Part shown: piece after piece, positions 1 through 8,459 of the stretch
Position numbering within the stretch: the stretch's first letter is position 1
Layout of the letters: the number at the start of each line of letters is the position of its first letter
Source of the DNA: Bifidobacterium breve
GTDB taxonomy: Bacteria > Actinomycetota > Actinomycetes > Nanopelagicales > Nanopelagicaceae
Direction of reading: 5' to 3'
NCBI GenBank assembly: GCA_945863115.1
Contig: CAMAYZ010000002.1
Location: 1-64,000 of the forward strand
Length of the DNA: 64,000 nucleotides
Made by a program: the position numbers and the translations under genes
The notes under the pieces: model-generated
What the model saw: only the letters and a program-made list of their open reading frames with translations
Told to the model about the DNA's origin: nothing
The model's database searches: none

Positions 1-181
1 TCCAAGCCGAGAGCACTCTTGGGTTAACGGATTCACTTACCGCTTATGCAGCGATAGCGAAATCAGTGCGATTTGCATCTGCACTTATGTGTTGCACGGG
101 TTTCATGGTTTACGAGATCATCCCGGCTTCCTCGGCCCGCTTCACCTGAATCAACCGCTAAAGTCGAGACCGTTCACCCCC
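1..181 (-). ncRNA. ssrA: tmRNA (ssrA), 5' part; 3' end lies outside the window
   Basis: Transfer-messenger RNA that rescues stalled ribosomes together with SmpB. On the minus strand the RNA begins near 181 with GGGGGTGAACGGTCTCGAC, the usual tmRNA 5' acceptor segment. A tag reading frame runs from the GCA resume codon at 82 to the TAA at 46-44 and encodes ADANRTDFAIAA, with the hydrophobic AxAA-type end recognised by ClpXP-class proteases. The pseudoknot and tRNA-like 3' half are cut off by the window edge. smpB lies directly upstream on the same strand. The 5' end is set by homology of the motif, so the mature end could differ by a base or two. Confidence 0.9.
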
Positions 182-318
182 ATGATGGTTGTGGAACATG
201 AAGCTATTACTTTTCTATATTTAGTTTTTTCCAATCCAGATGAAAATCTCGATAGAGAAAAGCATCGGAAGGATAATTGTAAGGCGTGACTCTGTTTAAA
301 GATAATTGCCGCTTAAAA

Positions 319-795
319 CTAGGATTTACCTGAAGACCGTCTCGAAAGTTCACGGCTAATTTCGCGATTAGCCTGCTTTTCCATAAGTGTCGCCCGCTTA
401 TCGTGTGCCTTTTTACCTTTGGCAAGGGCTAATTCAATTTTTGCGATTCCATCCTTGAAATAAATAGAAAGTGGCACAAGTGTGAGACCGCCTTGTTTTG
501 TATCGGCAGTCAATCTTTCAATCTCCTTCTTGTGAAGAAGCAATTTACGTTCTCGTCTTGGTGTGTGATTGTTCCAAGTTCCTTCGGTGTATTCCGGAAT
601 ATGAACGCCACTTAACCAAAGTTCACCATTGTTAACCATCGCAAAACCATCAACAAGTGAAGCCCTACCGGCCCGAAGTGATTTAACTTCAGTTCCGCTA
701 AGAACTATCCCGCACTCAAAAACTTCCTCAATGAAGTAGTCATGGCGAGCACTCTTGTTCTGCGCAACTAACTTCTTGCCTAGTTCTTTAACCAT
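319..795 (-). CDS. smpB: SsrA-binding protein SmpB
   Basis: Binds the tRNA-like domain of tmRNA and carries it to stalled ribosomes. The 158-residue product has the SmpB hallmarks: N-terminal [12 protein letters not shown], then [13 protein letters not shown], and the basic C-terminal tail ([11 protein letters not shown]... ending in an RRSSGKS segment) that reads the empty mRNA channel. An in-frame GTG at 804 could add three residues, but ATG at 795 has GAGGTGG at good Shine-Dalgarno distance and is preferred. It sits between the broken S41 peptidase gene and ssrA on one strand, the usual actinobacterial order, so SmpB and its RNA partner are probably made together. Confidence 0.96.
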   Translation of the reverse strand: MVKELGKKLVAQNKSARHDYFIEEVFECGIVLSGTEVKSLRAGRASLVDGFAMVNNGELWLSGVHIPEYTEGTWNNHTPRRERKLLLHKKEIERLTADTKQGGLTLVPLSIYFKDGIAKIELALAKGKKAHDKRATLMEKQANREISRELSRRSSGKS

Positions 796-923
796 TTCGA
801 CCACCTCATTTCCTTATCATTAATCAAATATTTCAAAATGGATTGATTTGCATTGCTAAGGATACGCGCAAAACATGGCCAACCCTGACTTAATAGGGCG
901 CCTTACTTCTTTATTGGGTTGTG

Positions 924-2072
924 TTATTCGTTGCCGATCGCGGATAACCCGCTGAGGACAAGCAGGGCCTTTTCAATTACTTGATTATCAGGAACGAGAA
1001 GATCGGGTGCAATTCCATCTTGATCAATAATTCGACCATTCGGTGTTCGGTATTTTCCAATAGTGATTTCAAGTTTAGAGCCATCTACCAAATCAATTAT
1101 TTCTTGAACCGTTCCCTTGCCGTAACTTTTCTCACCAAGAATTACTGCACGATTGCGGTCTTAAAGTGCTCCAGCAATTACTTCAGCTGCACTTGCTGTG
1201 GACCGGTTAATTAAAACTGTCATCGGGGCAGAATCAAGCTTCTTATTAGTTGATTCCAGAATTACTTCTGAATCATTTTTTCTAGAGTAGGAAACTACTG
1301 TGCCTTGTGAAAGGAATTGGGAGGCAATATCAACTGCAACGCTAAGCAATCCGCCAGGGTTATCCCGCAGATCTAAAACAATTCCATTTGTGTGTGGGAA
1401 TTTTGCCAACGCAATAGCGACATCACTTGATACCTGGCTTGAGATTGAGGAGATCTGAATATAAACAATCTTGCTTGCTAATTGATAGGCAACAACATCA
1501 CCATTCAAAATTGATGCGCGAGTAATTTCAAGTCTGATTGGATCTTGATTACGCTCTAGGCCAATTTGCAGTTTTGTATTTGGTGCGCCTCTAAGTGCCG
1601 CGATTGCCGTAGCAACCGAAGCTCCTTCTATCCCAACACCATTTATGTCAATTAGCGAATCTAAAACTTTGATTCCTGCTTTTGCTGCTGGTGAATTTAC
1701 TTGAACACTCGCTACTTCTAAAACACCAGATTTATTCTTTCGAAGCCAGATACCAATACCGCTGTATCGCCCATCAAGTGTTTGAGTTAAATTCTGAACG
1801 CTCTCTTGCGGAAAGTAGTTTGCCCACTGATCACCGGAAGCTTTTAGCACCGCTTCGATGGCAGCACGTTCCAACGTATCTCGTTTTAAAGGTGTTGGAT
1901 TCTTTGTTAATATTTTTGAAATTGATTGCTCAACTGGTGATTTATTTCTCGATTGACCAACGTAATCTCCAAGGGCAAAAGCCAAAATGATTGCAAAAGA
2001 AGCAATCGCTGCTGTTGCGCTAAATCCCGCGCTTCGAACACGCGAAACAATTGATTGCCATGGGGAAAGCAT
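924..2072 (-). pseudogene. S41-family carboxyl-terminal processing peptidase, interrupted by an in-frame TAA
   Basis: CtpA-like periplasmic/secreted protease. The intact part (303 codons) has an N-terminal membrane anchor (about residues 15-35), a PDZ domain (about 95-175) and the start of the S41 core, including the nucleophile region NRSTASAAEVIAGAL. The next codon is TAA at 1163-1161. The same frame then continues uninterrupted for 79 codons with typical family sequence: DRNRAVILGEKSYGKGTVQE, containing the catalytic Lys of the Ser/Lys dyad, down to a natural TAA at 926-924. Homologues usually have Gln here (AGALQD), so a single CAA to TAA change explains the break. The truncated product would lack the catalytic Lys. 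It has an AGGAG ribosome site. A base-call error or strain polymorphism is the alternative to true loss. Confidence 0.85.
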
Positions 2073-2129
2073 CCGTGAATTCTCCTAGCAAAGCCTGAAA
2101 TTGGCAAAGATAGCGAGAGTTATGCGTAG

Positions 2130-3032
2130 TTAGACCTTAAGGTATTTACGCAAAGTGGCGATTGAAGCCACTGTTGAAACCACAAATCCTGTAATCAAAA
2201 GAATTCCCGAAGCAACCCAAACATCGGACCAGGTAAAGAATTTTGTGAAACTCAGAAGCGGCGCAATTCTTGAATCAACTAGCAATTTAAATCCTGCTAA
2301 CAAGCCTGTTGAAAATACCCAACCGACAAGGGCAGAGAATATTCCTTCGAGCAAAAATGGTAATTGGATCGAGAACGAGGATGCGCCAACTAGTTTCATT
2401 ACACCGGTTTCACGACGTCGATTGAAGGCAGCAATTCGAAGAGTGTTACTAATAAGCAGGGCGGCAGTCAAAATACTTGCAAGACCAATTGCTAATGCAC
2501 CGTCGCGGAGAACAGATAATAGTTTGAAGAATTTTTCTAAAATACTTCGTTGATCTTGAACTGAATCAATACCTGGTCTTCCGGCAAATGCACTTTGCAT
2601 AACTGCAAACTTTGTTGGATCTTTTAACTTAACCCGATAAGACTCTGGTAATTGATCTTGGGTTACATTCTGCGCGATTGCAGATCCTTTAAATCTTTCT
2701 TGGAAGAGCACATACGCTTGAGATTGAGATTCGTAGTAAACAATATCTACAACTGGAAGTGCTTCGATATCAAGCTTGATTTGATCCCGTTGTTCTTGTG
2801 AGACCGGACCACTTGCGCAAGAAGGTGATTCAGAAAGTGAGCCACATAGAAATACTGAAACTTCGATCTTGTCGTACCAATAATCTTTCATTACCTTAAC
2901 TTGCGAATTAGCAAGAAGACCAATACCTAGAAGTGATAGAGAGATTGCAACAGTAATTACCACTGCGAATGTCATAGTTAAATTACGGCGAAGACCAATT
3001 CTTACTTCACTAAATAGAAATCCGGCTCTCAT
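2130..3032 (-). CDS. ftsX: Cell-division protein FtsX
   Basis: Membrane partner of FtsE; the complex signals from the divisome to peptidoglycan hydrolases. The 300-residue protein has one N-terminal membrane segment (about 20-45), an extracellular domain (about 50-165) and three more membrane segments toward the C-terminus, as in FtsX and other MacB-like permeases. The extracellular loop contains two cysteines (LCGSLSESPSCASG). It follows ftsE by 9 nt and surely shares its transcript. It lies upstream of the broken S41 peptidase and smpB. Confidence 0.95.
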   Translation of the reverse strand: MRAGFLFSEVRIGLRRNLTMTFAVVITVAISLSLLGIGLLANSQVKVMKDYWYDKIEVSVFLCGSLSESPSCASGPVSQEQRDQIKLDIEALPVVDIVYYESQSQAYVLFQERFKGSAIAQNVTQDQLPESYRVKLKDPTKFAVMQSAFAGRPGIDSVQDQRSILEKFFKLLSVLRDGALAIGLASILTAALLISNTLRIAAFNRRRETGVMKLVGASSFSIQLPFLLEGIFSALVGWVFSTGLLAGFKLLVDSRIAPLLSFTKFFTWSDVWVASGILLITGFVVSTVASIATLRKYLKV

Positions 3033-3041
3033 GCTCTGCCC

Positions 3042-3731
3042 CTATCCCGCGTATCCATATACGCCACGAACCTGATCACGAATAACTTGTCCACCTTCGA
3101 GCTCAATAACGCGTTTGCGCATTGAATCTACAATCTTTGAATCATGGGTTGCCATAACAACAGTTGTTCCTTCGCGATTAATCCGATCAAGTAATTTCAT
3201 AATTCCAACACTTGTGGCGGGATCCAAGTTTCCAGTTGGTTCATCAGCAATCAAAATTGCTGGCTGGCTGACATAAGCTCTTGCAATAGCAACACGTTGC
3301 TGCTCGCCACCTGAAAGTTCGGAAGGCTTGCGATCAGCTTTTTCTTCAAGTCCAACTAGTTCTAGCACTTCAGGAATTTCTCTATTAATTTCTTTCTGTG
3401 AATAGCCAAGCACATGCAGAGTGAAAGCAACGTTCTCTGTGACAGTTTTATTTGGCAGTAACCGGAAATCTTGAAATACGGTTCCAACTTGTCTGCGAAG
3501 TTCTGGAATCTTGTGGGCCGACAACGTATTCAAATCTTTTCCGGCAACGATTATTTGGCCAGATGTTGGGCGTTCTTCTCTAAGAACTAAGCGTAGGAAG
3601 GTTGATTTTCCAGAACCAGAGAGCCCAACTAAGAAAACGAATTCGCCTTTTTGAATATCAATATTCACAGAATCAAGCGCAGCACGATCTTGCTTTGGAT
3701 AAATCTTCGAAACGTTTTCAAAACGAATCAT
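3042..3731 (-). CDS. ftsE: Cell-division ATP-binding protein FtsE
   Basis: Cytoplasmic ABC ATPase that drives FtsX. All ABC motifs are present: Walker [10 protein letters not shown] (about 36-44), signature [14 protein letters not shown] (about 139-152), Walker [13 protein letters not shown] (about 159-170) and the switch His in MATHDSK. At 229 residues it has the expected family length. A strong AGGAGG site lies just upstream of the ATG. It heads the ftsE-ftsX pair; the 219-nt spacer from prfB presumably holds its promoter. Confidence 0.97.
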   Translation of the reverse strand: MIRFENVSKIYPKQDRAALDSVNIDIQKGEFVFLVGLSGSGKSTFLRLVLREERPTSGQIIVAGKDLNTLSAHKIPELRRQVGTVFQDFRLLPNKTVTENVAFTLHVLGYSQKEINREIPEVLELVGLEEKADRKPSELSGGEQQRVAIARAYVSQPAILIADEPTGNLDPATSVGIMKLLDRINREGTTVVMATHDSKIVDSMRKRVIELEGGQVIRDQVRGVYGYAG

Positions 3732-3786
3732 TAGCGCCTCCTTATTACTTCCAACTCAAAACAAATTCTTGTTTGGTTCCTCAGGT

Positions 3787-3804
3787 AAGTGCGATGACGC
3801 ACTT
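3787..3804. other. Small inverted repeat in the prfB-ftsE spacer
   Basis: AAGTGCG (3787-3793) and CGCACTT (3798-3804) form a 7-bp stem with a four-base loop, about 55 nt upstream of the ftsE start. On the minus strand no T-run follows, so it does not look like an intrinsic terminator. It could be an operator or an untranslated-leader hairpin. I see nothing else recognisable in 3732-3950. Confidence 0.4.
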
Positions 3805-3950
3805 TGCCTACATGGGAAGTTTAGGCAGGAATCGCCGTTCAGGCCCGGAAATACGCGCGAAAAAGGCTGAGAGATTTCTTCTGATTACGCGTAAATCGGT
3901 GTGATATTTATTTAGTTCCTATTATTTTCTAGGGTTTCAAAGATCCAGCA

Positions 3951-5054
3951 CTAATCCGTGCTTTTCCGCCATTTAATTCCAGCTTCGATAAAGCCATCGA
4001 TTTCGCCATCTAAGACTGCTGATGGATTTCCAACTTCGAAATCTGTTCGCAAATCTTTAACCATTTGATAAGGAGCCAGAACATAAGAACGCATTTGATT
4101 TCCCCAAGAACCAGAGTTATCGCCTTTAAGTGCATCTAATCTTGCACGCTCTTCTTGGCGACGTCGATCTAATAACTTGGATTGGAGAACTGCCATTGCT
4201 GTTGCCTTATTTTGAATTTGTGAGCGTTCGTTCTGGCATGAAACAACAATTCCGGTGGGCAGGTGAGTTATTCGAACTGCTGAGTCAGTTGTGTTAACGC
4301 CTTGTCCACCAGGGCCTGAAGAGCGATAAACATCGACTCTAAGTTCTTTTTCATCGATAACAATGTGATCGCTCTGTTCAACAACAGGAACAACTTCTAC
4401 CCCAGCAAATGATGTGTGGCGGCGAGATTGGGAATCAAATGGCGAAATGCGAACTAAGCGGTGCGTTCCTTGTTCTACTGAAAGTGTTCCATAAGCATAA
4501 GGTGCATAAACTCTAAATGTTGTTGATTTAATTCCGGCTTCTTCAGCGTAAGACGTTTCAAGAACATCAACTTTAAAGTTATGGCGCTCGCAATATCTTA
4601 AATACATACGCATCAACATTTGTGCCCAGTCTGCAGCTTCAACGCCACCTGCTTCAGAGCGAATAGTTATAAGACAATCGCGATCATCGTATTCGCCACT
4701 TAAAAGAGTTTGAACTTCTAATTCACGAATCGCGCGAGTTACATCATCTAGCTCATTTCCAGCATCAGCAATTGCACTGGCATCTTTTTCACCTTGGGCA
4801 AGTTCTAGGAGTAGAGGAATATCTTCTAATCTGCGTCGAATTGTGTTTGATTTATTCAATGTTGCTTGAACTCTAGAAAGTTTACTTGTGACGACTTGAG
4901 CTTTCTCCGGATCATCCCAAAGATTTGGTTCGCTAGCTTCTGCTTCCAGCGTTTTAAAATCAGCTTCTAGTTTTGGCAGATTCAAAACCTGTTCAATCGC
5001 TGAAAGGGTTACGCGTAAAGCGTTAACCTCTTCCAGATATTCACGGGCTGCCAT
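3951..5054 (-). CDS. prfB: Peptide chain release factor 2
   Basis: Terminates translation at UGA and UAA. The 367-residue protein has the RF2 anticodon-like SPF tripeptide in [11 protein letters not shown] and the catalytic GGQ loop in [16 protein letters not shown]. The reading frame is continuous, with no in-frame TGA near codon 25, so the autoregulatory +1 frameshift of many bacterial prfB genes is absent, as is usual in actinobacteria. The ATG has no clear Shine-Dalgarno; a TACGCT hexamer ends six nt before it (5061-5066), which fits a leaderless transcript. Confidence 0.97.
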   Translation of the reverse strand: MAAREYLEEVNALRVTLSAIEQVLNLPKLEADFKTLEAEASEPNLWDDPEKAQVVTSKLSRVQATLNKSNTIRRRLEDIPLLLELAQGEKDASAIADAGNELDDVTRAIRELEVQTLLSGEYDDRDCLITIRSEAGGVEAADWAQMLMRMYLRYCERHNFKVDVLETSYAEEAGIKSTTFRVYAPYAYGTLSVEQGTHRLVRISPFDSQSRRHTSFAGVEVVPVVEQSDHIVIDEKELRVDVYRSSGPGGQGVNTTDSAVRITHLPTGIVVSCQNERSQIQNKATAMAVLQSKLLDRRRQEERARLDALKGDNSGSWGNQMRSYVLAPYQMVKDLRTDFEVGNPSAVLDGEIDGFIEAGIKWRKSTD

Positions 5055-5103
5055 GGGTTAAGCGTAATGGCTAGTAATGGCAAGTAATGTTTCTCCAGGC
5101 ATC

Positions 5104-5604
5104 TCAGGTGTTGTCAGAGAGCTCTGAGGTGGCACCAATTACTGCATCGATGGTGATATGGCCATTATTCATGTTTGAAAGAATTGGAAAATTTACAAGT
5201 GCTTGAATTTTCGCTCTAATACCCGCAGTTATTTGATCACCTGAACAGCTCCAACCAGAGACAACTATTTCGTTATTTCGCAGATTTCTCAGGGTTAATT
5301 CCGAATTAAATTTAATCTCTGCTAGAGCACAATCAATTGGTACTCTGCCGTTTGTTGCATTCAAGCCCGCTACATCAGAATAATATAGATTTTCGTTTAA
5401 AGAATGTGACGCAACTAGAATTGCATCTTCTCCGATTTGGATTAGTTCACGTTTGGCAAGATAGGAATCAGTTACGTCAATTATCCCTATAGAAAGTATG
5501 AAGACAAGCAGAAAAAGACTAGTAATCAGAACTGAAATAGATCCTTCTTCACCGTGCGCCAGCACCTTAAATCGCATAAATACTCTAAATCGTATTTCAG
5601 GCAT
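5104..5604 (-). CDS. TadG-like pseudopilin/pilus assembly protein
   Basis: Probable minor component of the tad pilus encoded upstream. The 166-residue product begins with a basic stretch, then GEEGSISVLITSLFLLVFILS, the short type IV-pilin-like segment with one membrane helix (about 20-45) common in TadE/TadG-like proteins, followed by an extracytoplasmic domain with a likely disulfide pair (Cys in IDCALA and in WSCSGD). It overlaps the preceding TadE-like gene by one base and ends the locus. Sequence similarity beyond the N-terminal motif is not something I can recognise, so the family call rests on the motif and context. Confidence 0.75.
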   Translation of the reverse strand: MPEIRFRVFMRFKVLAHGEEGSISVLITSLFLLVFILSIGIIDVTDSYLAKRELIQIGEDAILVASHSLNENLYYSDVAGLNATNGRVPIDCALAEIKFNSELTLRNLRNNEIVVSGWSCSGDQITAGIRAKIQALVNFPILSNMNNGHITIDAVIGATSELSDNT

Positions 5605-6029
5605 CAGCTGCTACGCCATGCATCAACCGTTTGAATAGCGGTCGCACTTGCAGAAGTTCCAGAAAAAATTGACGTCAGGTTAACTGTTACGGATACTTTT
5701 CCGGTAGGAGTTAAGCATGGGCTAAGAGAGCAGTAAATTTCAATCTTAGGATTTGGATCAATTCTATTTGTAGCAAAACTTTTAGTCATAAACACTTCTT
5801 TGACGGCCAAAATTCTAGCTCCAGTAAATTCCTGACTTGGGCTCGTCACATAGGCTCGTGCTATCTGCCGGGCAAAATTTCGTGCTTCATATTGGATTTG
5901 AGCACTCTGGTTTATGGACGTTAAATAGATTATCAGGGGCACGAATAGCGGTAGCGCATAGATTACAAACTCAATTATCGCGCTTCCCTCTTCCCCTCTA
6001 AGCAATTTACTTAATTTGTTAGTTTTCAT
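5604..6029 (-). CDS. TadE-like pilus assembly protein (second copy)
   Basis: A 141-residue protein with the TadE hallmark: a short basic N-terminus, then GEEGSAIIEFVIYALPLFVP, with the conserved Glu five residues into the hydrophobic helix, single membrane segment, and a small extracytoplasmic domain containing two cysteines (IYCSLSPCLT). TadE-family pseudopilins are needed for Flp pilus assembly or anchoring. Its start overlaps the end of the upstream TadE-like gene by 11 nt, pointing to translational coupling. Confidence 0.8.
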   Translation of the reverse strand: MKTNKLSKLLRGEEGSAIIEFVIYALPLFVPLIIYLTSINQSAQIQYEARNFARQIARAYVTSPSQEFTGARILAVKEVFMTKSFATNRIDPNPKIEIYCSLSPCLTPTGKVSVTVNLTSIFSGTSASATAIQTVDAWRSS

Positions 6030-6438
6030 CTATTGCAATTCCTTTTACTAAAAATTGATCCTGAAGAATTAACAATGGGGTTAGCTTTGCAACTGCTACT
6101 TTCTTGCTTCCTACAATAATTTCGCCACCGCCGGGCAGTGATAATCGTTCTATTTCTAGCCCTGGAAATTGATCGCTTGAAATTAATGAATTTGATCCGA
6201 GCAATGCCTCCCGGCTTACGTTTCCCTGTATTTCATTAACCGCGATGCCTCTTCCAAGAACGGAGGCCGCGATTTGAAGAACGCTTAGAAAAAGCAGAAT
6301 TGTAGGAATCAGAACTAAGGCGCTCTCCACAGTTCCTGCTTGGGATTGTGGTGATGCGAAAAACCGAATCGCCTTCTTCGCGAGCTTGCTCGTGATTTGC
6401 TTCGCGAGATTTGCCTTCTCCGTTGTAATCAGTTTCAA
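6019..6438 (-). CDS. TadE-like pilus assembly protein (first copy)
   Basis: A 139-residue pseudopilin-like protein. After a 30-residue basic N-terminus comes SQAGTVESALVLIPTILLFL, the TadE-type segment with the conserved Glu, then one membrane helix and a short extracytoplasmic part. It begins right at the stop codon of the pilin-like gene (overlap of a few nt) and overlaps the next TadE-like gene. Two dissimilar TadE-like genes plus a TadG-like gene are common in actinobacterial tad loci. Confidence 0.8.
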   Translation of the reverse strand: MKLITTEKANLAKQITSKLAKKAIRFFASPQSQAGTVESALVLIPTILLFLSVLQIAASVLGRGIAVNEIQGNVSREALLGSNSLISSDQFPGLEIERLSLPGGGEIIVGSKKVAVAKLTPLLILQDQFLVKGIAIDEN

Positions 6439-6440
6439 AA

Positions 6441-6842
6441 TTAACGAATGCTATTCATGTTATCAAGTGAGTTTTTTAGAATACTTGAGAGCCGAGGTTG
6501 TGCGACGGTCCAAATTCCAGTAACTAATCCAGTGGTCATTAGAACTACTAAAACCCAACCTGGAACATCTCCACGCTCAGACTTTGCAGCAATCGCAAAA
6601 TCGTTCTGTATTTTCCTTAGGCCGGCAGGCGTTTTCAAGATAGACCTATGGAGAGTATTTCTCGTAGCAAATACTAATTTGGTAGATATTGTGTTTAAAA
6701 GTAAAACACATACATCATTTAAAACAGTTAGTTTTAGGCCCAATACTCTTGCTAAAATTCTGATGCTTGATTGCCATGGATTTGATACCTTAATATTGCC
6801 AGTGTCTTCAAAATTGTCGGTTAACATATTTTCTATTTTCAT
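6441..6842 (-). CDS. Flp-pilin-like protein with an unusually long N-terminal region
   Basis: The C-terminal 45 residues carry ERGDVPGWVLVVLMTTGLV followed by a second short hydrophobic stretch, resembling the small pilin-like proteins found after tadC in actinobacterial tad loci. I infer it is the major pilin or a pilin-like subunit; processing would occur near the RGD. Unlike the usual 50-70 residue pilins, about 85 residues precede the motif, including a hydrophobic stretch (about 28-55). The ATG has GGAG seven nt upstream, supporting the long form. The nearest prepilin peptidase is not in this window. The 145-nt upstream spacer holds a palindrome shared with the tadA promoter region. Confidence 0.6.
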   Translation of the reverse strand: MKIENMLTDNFEDTGNIKVSNPWQSSIRILARVLGLKLTVLNDVCVLLLNTISTKLVFATRNTLHRSILKTPAGLRKIQNDFAIAAKSERGDVPGWVLVVLMTTGLVTGIWTVAQPRLSSILKNSLDNMNSIR

Positions 6843-6952
6843 ATTGCTCCAATTGATTTATTGAATCATTTAAAATGATCCTGCTTTTATTGAGTTGCAC
6901 TAGTTTTCTTTGTTGCTTGGGTTTCCTGCTCCAGGATCGAAGGCGATGTGAA

Positions 6953-6979
6953 TAGATATCTACTTGTTGATAACTGATT
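6953..6979 (-). promoter_or_regulatory. Palindrome plus GTTGAT repeat upstream of the pilin-like gene
   Basis: TAGATATCTA (6953-6962), a perfect 10-bp palindrome, followed by GTTGATAACTGATT (6966-6979). A matching pair lies upstream of tadA (9568-9598). Both sit just after an upstream stop codon and 65-135 nt before the next start. Inferred to be a shared regulator site of the tad locus. Confidence 0.45.
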
Positions 6980-6987
6980 GCTGATTG

Positions 6988-7752
6988 CTACATCACGCTT
7001 TGCCCTAGCGATACATATGAAGGCCAAAGCGCAAACAGAACTGATATTGGAAGAATTAGGAAAATCACCGGAATCATTAAAGAAATTTCAGCTTTACCTG
7101 CTGCGGCCAAAAGGGAGGCATGTTGTCCGGCTCTTACCTCTTCAACTTGCCTATTTAGAACATCAGATAATGAGGAACCGCGCTCTATTGCCAAAATTAT
7201 CGTGTCGCAAAACCGCCGAATAGTAGGAGAACTAACCCGCGCTCCTAAAAATTCTAAGGATTGGGAGAGACTTTTTCCGTTCTTAAGGTCCATAAGTGCG
7301 CCAGCAAATTCTCTAGCCATTTCGCCACTCGCTCGCTCTGATACTCGTAACATCGCAGTTGAAGGACTCTCGCCAGCTGAGACTAGAACTGCAAATAGTT
7401 CCACAACCGAAGGGAACTCTGCTTCAGCCGTTTCAGAACGTTTCTTTTGGAGTCTGGAAGTTAATCCTTTTTCCCAATATCGAAAAATCGCTAATGAAAT
7501 GACTAACAAGAAAATTGTCACAAAAGAAGCTCCTATTAAAAAGAGAATTCCGATTGCAAATCCAAATGAGATATATAGGACGCTATTTCTTTTATTAGTT
7601 TTATCAGTAATGATTTTTTCACTCGCATTTTGGAATAGCAAGAAATCGTCATGAAAACCTTTTAATGGATCTCTGTTCTCATTAAGTAGAAGGTAGGTCG
7701 CATATGCAATTACTGGGGACATTAGCAATAAAGAAAGCGAGAATATGCTCAT
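6988..7752 (-). CDS. TadC-like inner-membrane platform protein (T2SS F domain)
   Basis: Membrane platform subunit of the tad pilus machine. The 254-residue protein has hydrophobic segments near the N-terminus (about 3-20) and at 55-90, a cytoplasmic T2SSF domain (VVELFAVLVSAGESPSTAML ... GSSLSDVLNRQVEEVRAGQ) and a C-terminal membrane segment (about 225-245). Its start overlaps the tadB stop by 4 nt, so the two are coupled and likely form a hetero-oligomeric platform. Confidence 0.85.
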   Translation of the reverse strand: MSIFSLSLLLMSPVIAYATYLLLNENRDPLKGFHDDFLLFQNASEKIITDKTNKRNSVLYISFGFAIGILFLIGASFVTIFLLVISLAIFRYWEKGLTSRLQKKRSETAEAEFPSVVELFAVLVSAGESPSTAMLRVSERASGEMAREFAGALMDLKNGKSLSQSLEFLGARVSSPTIRRFCDTIILAIERGSSLSDVLNRQVEEVRAGQHASLLAAAGKAEISLMIPVIFLILPISVLFALWPSYVSLGQSVM

Positions 7753-8459
7753 GAGAAAATCCGTGGAGTTTCACTAAGCTTGCCAACTTTTTCCATCCAA
7801 AAATATGCAACAACTGTTAAGACTGCCCCAGTGATTAGAATTGCGAAACCGGGACCACTTGTATAGGCACGTAAAGTATTAGGTTGAGCTGCTAGCAATA
7901 ACAATAGAATCCAAGGAGCTATTGCAGCTAGCGCCGCAGAATTTTTAACCCAACTGTGTTTGGCCTGGATTTCTGCCCGCAGTGCCAAGTCTCTACGAAT
8001 AAAATTAGAGAGAGTTCTTAGGGTTAGCGACGTGTCTCTACTTCCTGAGACTCGAGCAAAATCTAGAACTTCACATACTTGATCAGTGGTCCCATCATTA
8101 AAGGTTTGTTTAAGTTCTTTTAACGCATAACCAAAATCCATGCCACTACGCAAATTCTCGGAAAAAATCACGAATATGGAGCGAGATTTGACCGGTCCTC
8201 TACTTCCGAGTGCAACTATTGTCTCTGCTAAAGATAATCCTGACTGCAATCCAGAAATTATGTGATCCAATATCTCTGGCCATAAATGTTGTAAGCGCGC
8301 TCTTTCTAATGCCTCTTTCCGCCTAATGATTACAACAGGAATAGCTGTGGTAATTACTGCAAACGGGATACCGATTAATGGAGAAGTCGTGATGAGGGTC
8401 GCGACTAGAAATCCTGCGAATGAACTCCCCAAGTAGATCAGAATTTTTCTTACTTCCAT
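7749..8459 (-). CDS. TadB-like inner-membrane platform protein (T2SS F domain)
   Basis: Partner of the TadC-like protein. The 236-residue product has two N-terminal membrane segments (about 5-45), a cytoplasmic T2SSF domain (LDHIISGLQSGLSLAETIVA ... ARVSGSRDTSLTLRTLSNF) and two C-terminal membrane segments. The gene overlaps tadA by 10 nt and tadC by 4 nt, which fixes the order ATPase-TadB-TadC typical of tad loci. Confidence 0.87.
   Translation of the reverse strand: MEVRKILIYLGSSFAGFLVATLITTSPLIGIPFAVITTAIPVVIIRRKEALERARLQHLWPEILDHIISGLQSGLSLAETIVALGSRGPVKSRSIFVIFSENLRSGMDFGYALKELKQTFNDGTTDQVCEVLDFARVSGSRDTSLTLRTLSNFIRRDLALRAEIQAKHSWVKNSAALAAIAPWILLLLLAAQPNTLRAYTSGPGFAILITGAVLTVVAYFWMEKVGKLSETPRIFS

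Noticed and set aside
89-289. 66-codon open frame on the plus strand at the window start
   Set aside because: It lies antisense to the tmRNA gene and its leader and has no protein-like features.
1161-1163. TAA read as a sense codon (recoding)
   Set aside because: TAA ends many intact genes in this window, so a genome-wide reassignment is excluded and no recoding signal is seen nearby.
4950-5054. Programmed +1 frameshift in prfB
   Set aside because: The RF2 frame is continuous from ATG to stop with no in-frame TGA.
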